A model generated the notes under the pieces. It was not told the origin of the DNA and searched no databases. It saw only the letters and a list, made by a program, of their open reading frames with translations. This document shows positions 5,734 through 6,281 of a DNA stretch of 6,281 bases, piece by piece. Numbering within the stretch: the stretch's first letter is position 1; the number at the start of each line of letters is the position of its first letter. This DNA comes from Desulfatitalea sp. (GTDB lineage: Bacteria; Desulfobacterota; Desulfobacteria; Desulfobacterales; Desulfosarcinaceae), in assembly GCA_013041835.1 (NCBI GenBank), contig JABDRH010000051.1:1-6281 (forward strand). Reading direction: 5' to 3'. A program made the translations under genes and the position numbers.

Positions 5734-6102
5734 AACTGCCCTCCGAATTGTGATTAGCAAGTTTATCTCTGTTTGATAAGGGACTTCTTATTCCAATTGG
5801 CTTTCTGGGCGGTAAAGGAATGAATTTCTACAAGCATTCGAGTCATGCGGGCTTTCCAAATAAAGATGGAAACGACATGGCGGCTTATTGCTGATTCGAT
5901 AAAAAATGAGGGGGCGATCCGTATGCAACAATTCCGTTTTCATACCAAATCCGCATGACTTCGGTCAGAGTCAGTATTCGCTTTTAAGCTTTAGGATCTT
6001 AGGCAACGACGCTTGTTTGTTTGATCAATTCTTGAATCTCAATTCTTTAATGGCATGTTCCTGATGTCATGAAAATATCTAATGTGGCGTGTCAAGCCAA
6101 AT
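5734..6102 (-). other. Non-coding leader upstream of PBP copy 2
   Basis: About 370 bases without a supportable gene. It is a shorter, diverged version of 3051-3582. The TTGACA at 6090-6095 (minus strand) and TAGATA at 6076-6081 correspond to the candidate promoter of the first leader, but the gap between them is 8 instead of 17 bases, so this pair cannot act as a normal -35/-10. I see no convincing alternative promoter. Confidence 0.5.
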
Positions 6103-6143
6103 TTTGATTTCCCTACACCTGTCCACAAACGCTTTCAGGGATC

Positions 6144-6269
6144 GCCCTTCACTTAGGGCTCGCGCAAAAATAACGTCACATTTTTATGCGCCGATCCATC
6201 TCACCCGGCTGCGTTACAAAAATACAGAATATCTCGATATTCTTTAATTTTTGTGCCTTGCCGGGTGAG
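6144..6269. repeat. Cluster of three palindromes, REP/BIME-like intergenic element
   Basis: Three adjacent hairpins fill this stretch. The first pairs GCCCT (6144-6148) with AGGGC (6155-6159). The second pairs GCGCAAAAAT (6162-6171) with ATTTTT and GCGC (6180-6191) around AACGTCAC. The third is a 70-base interrupted palindrome: CTCACCCGGC (6200-6209) with GCCGGGTGAG (6260-6269), ACAAAAAT (6216-6223) with ATTTTTGT (6247-6254), and GAATATC (6227-6233) with GATATTC (6236-6242). It lies outside the duplicated block. The form resembles dispersed palindromic repeats seen between genes in sulfate-reducing Desulfobacterota, from memory and unchecked. It could also end a transcript arriving from the right. 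Confidence 0.7.
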
Positions 6270-6281
6270 CGCCTCGACACC

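Larger units (their letters stand above)
3839..6102. repeat. Segmental duplication, right copy (truncated on its left side)
   Basis: This copy carries the porin remnant, hairpin, minus-strand porin, minus-strand PBP and leader in the same order as 1121-3582. The homology begins abruptly at 3839 inside porin sequence and fades after the shared TGTCAAGC(T/C)AAATTT near 6102. The two PBP proteins differ at about 31 of 145 residues by eye, so the duplication is not recent or has diverged under selection. Confidence 0.75.

Noticed and set aside
6065..6095. Two TGTCA pentamers upstream of PBP copy 2, possible Pho box
   Set aside because: They are about 26 bases apart rather than the 11-base period of a Pho box, and the first leader does not repeat the pattern.
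1..6281. CRISPR array, tRNA, rRNA or transposase gene
   Set aside because: No regularly spaced short repeats, no tRNA or rRNA-like segment and no transposase-like reading frame were seen.

Overview
The window looks like chromosomal DNA of a Gram-negative bacterium, because it encodes several outer-membrane beta-barrel proteins with Sec signal peptides and a C-terminal phenylalanine. The porin family, a formate dehydrogenase remnant and a long palindromic intergenic repeat suggest an anaerobic member of the Desulfobacterota. That placement is inference; no rRNA or marker gene is present.

The repeated theme is a two-gene module: a small exported phosphate-binding-like periplasmic protein (PBP, about 145 aa), followed 12-15 bp later by a porin of about 400 aa. 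Going left to right: (1) positions 1-1267 hold the last codons of a PBP gene and a complete porin, both on the plus strand. (2) Positions 1389-3050 hold a second porin and PBP pair on the minus strand, convergent with the first, with a strong hairpin between the two 3' ends. (3) Positions 3051-3582 are a non-coding leader with a candidate promoter. (4) Positions 3583-3988 are a scar: a frameshifted C-terminal piece of a molybdopterin formate dehydrogenase (minus strand) fused to a frameshifted 3' end of a plus-strand porin. (5) Positions 4004-5733 repeat the hairpin, minus-strand porin and minus-strand PBP in the same order. (6) Positions 5734-6102 are the diverged copy of the leader. (7) Positions 6144-6269 hold a cluster of palindromes.

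The simplest reading is an ancestral block, PBP> porin> hairpin <porin <PBP, that was duplicated in tandem. The left part of the second block was later lost and replaced by the formate dehydrogenase fragment. Each PBP-porin pair probably works together: the porin admits a solute, likely an anion, through the outer membrane and the small PBP handles it in the periplasm. No inner-membrane ABC permease or ATPase lies in the window, and the substrate cannot be read from the sequence. The second minus-strand porin has a 7-base deletion at its start that makes a three-codon minicistron and alters its signal peptide.
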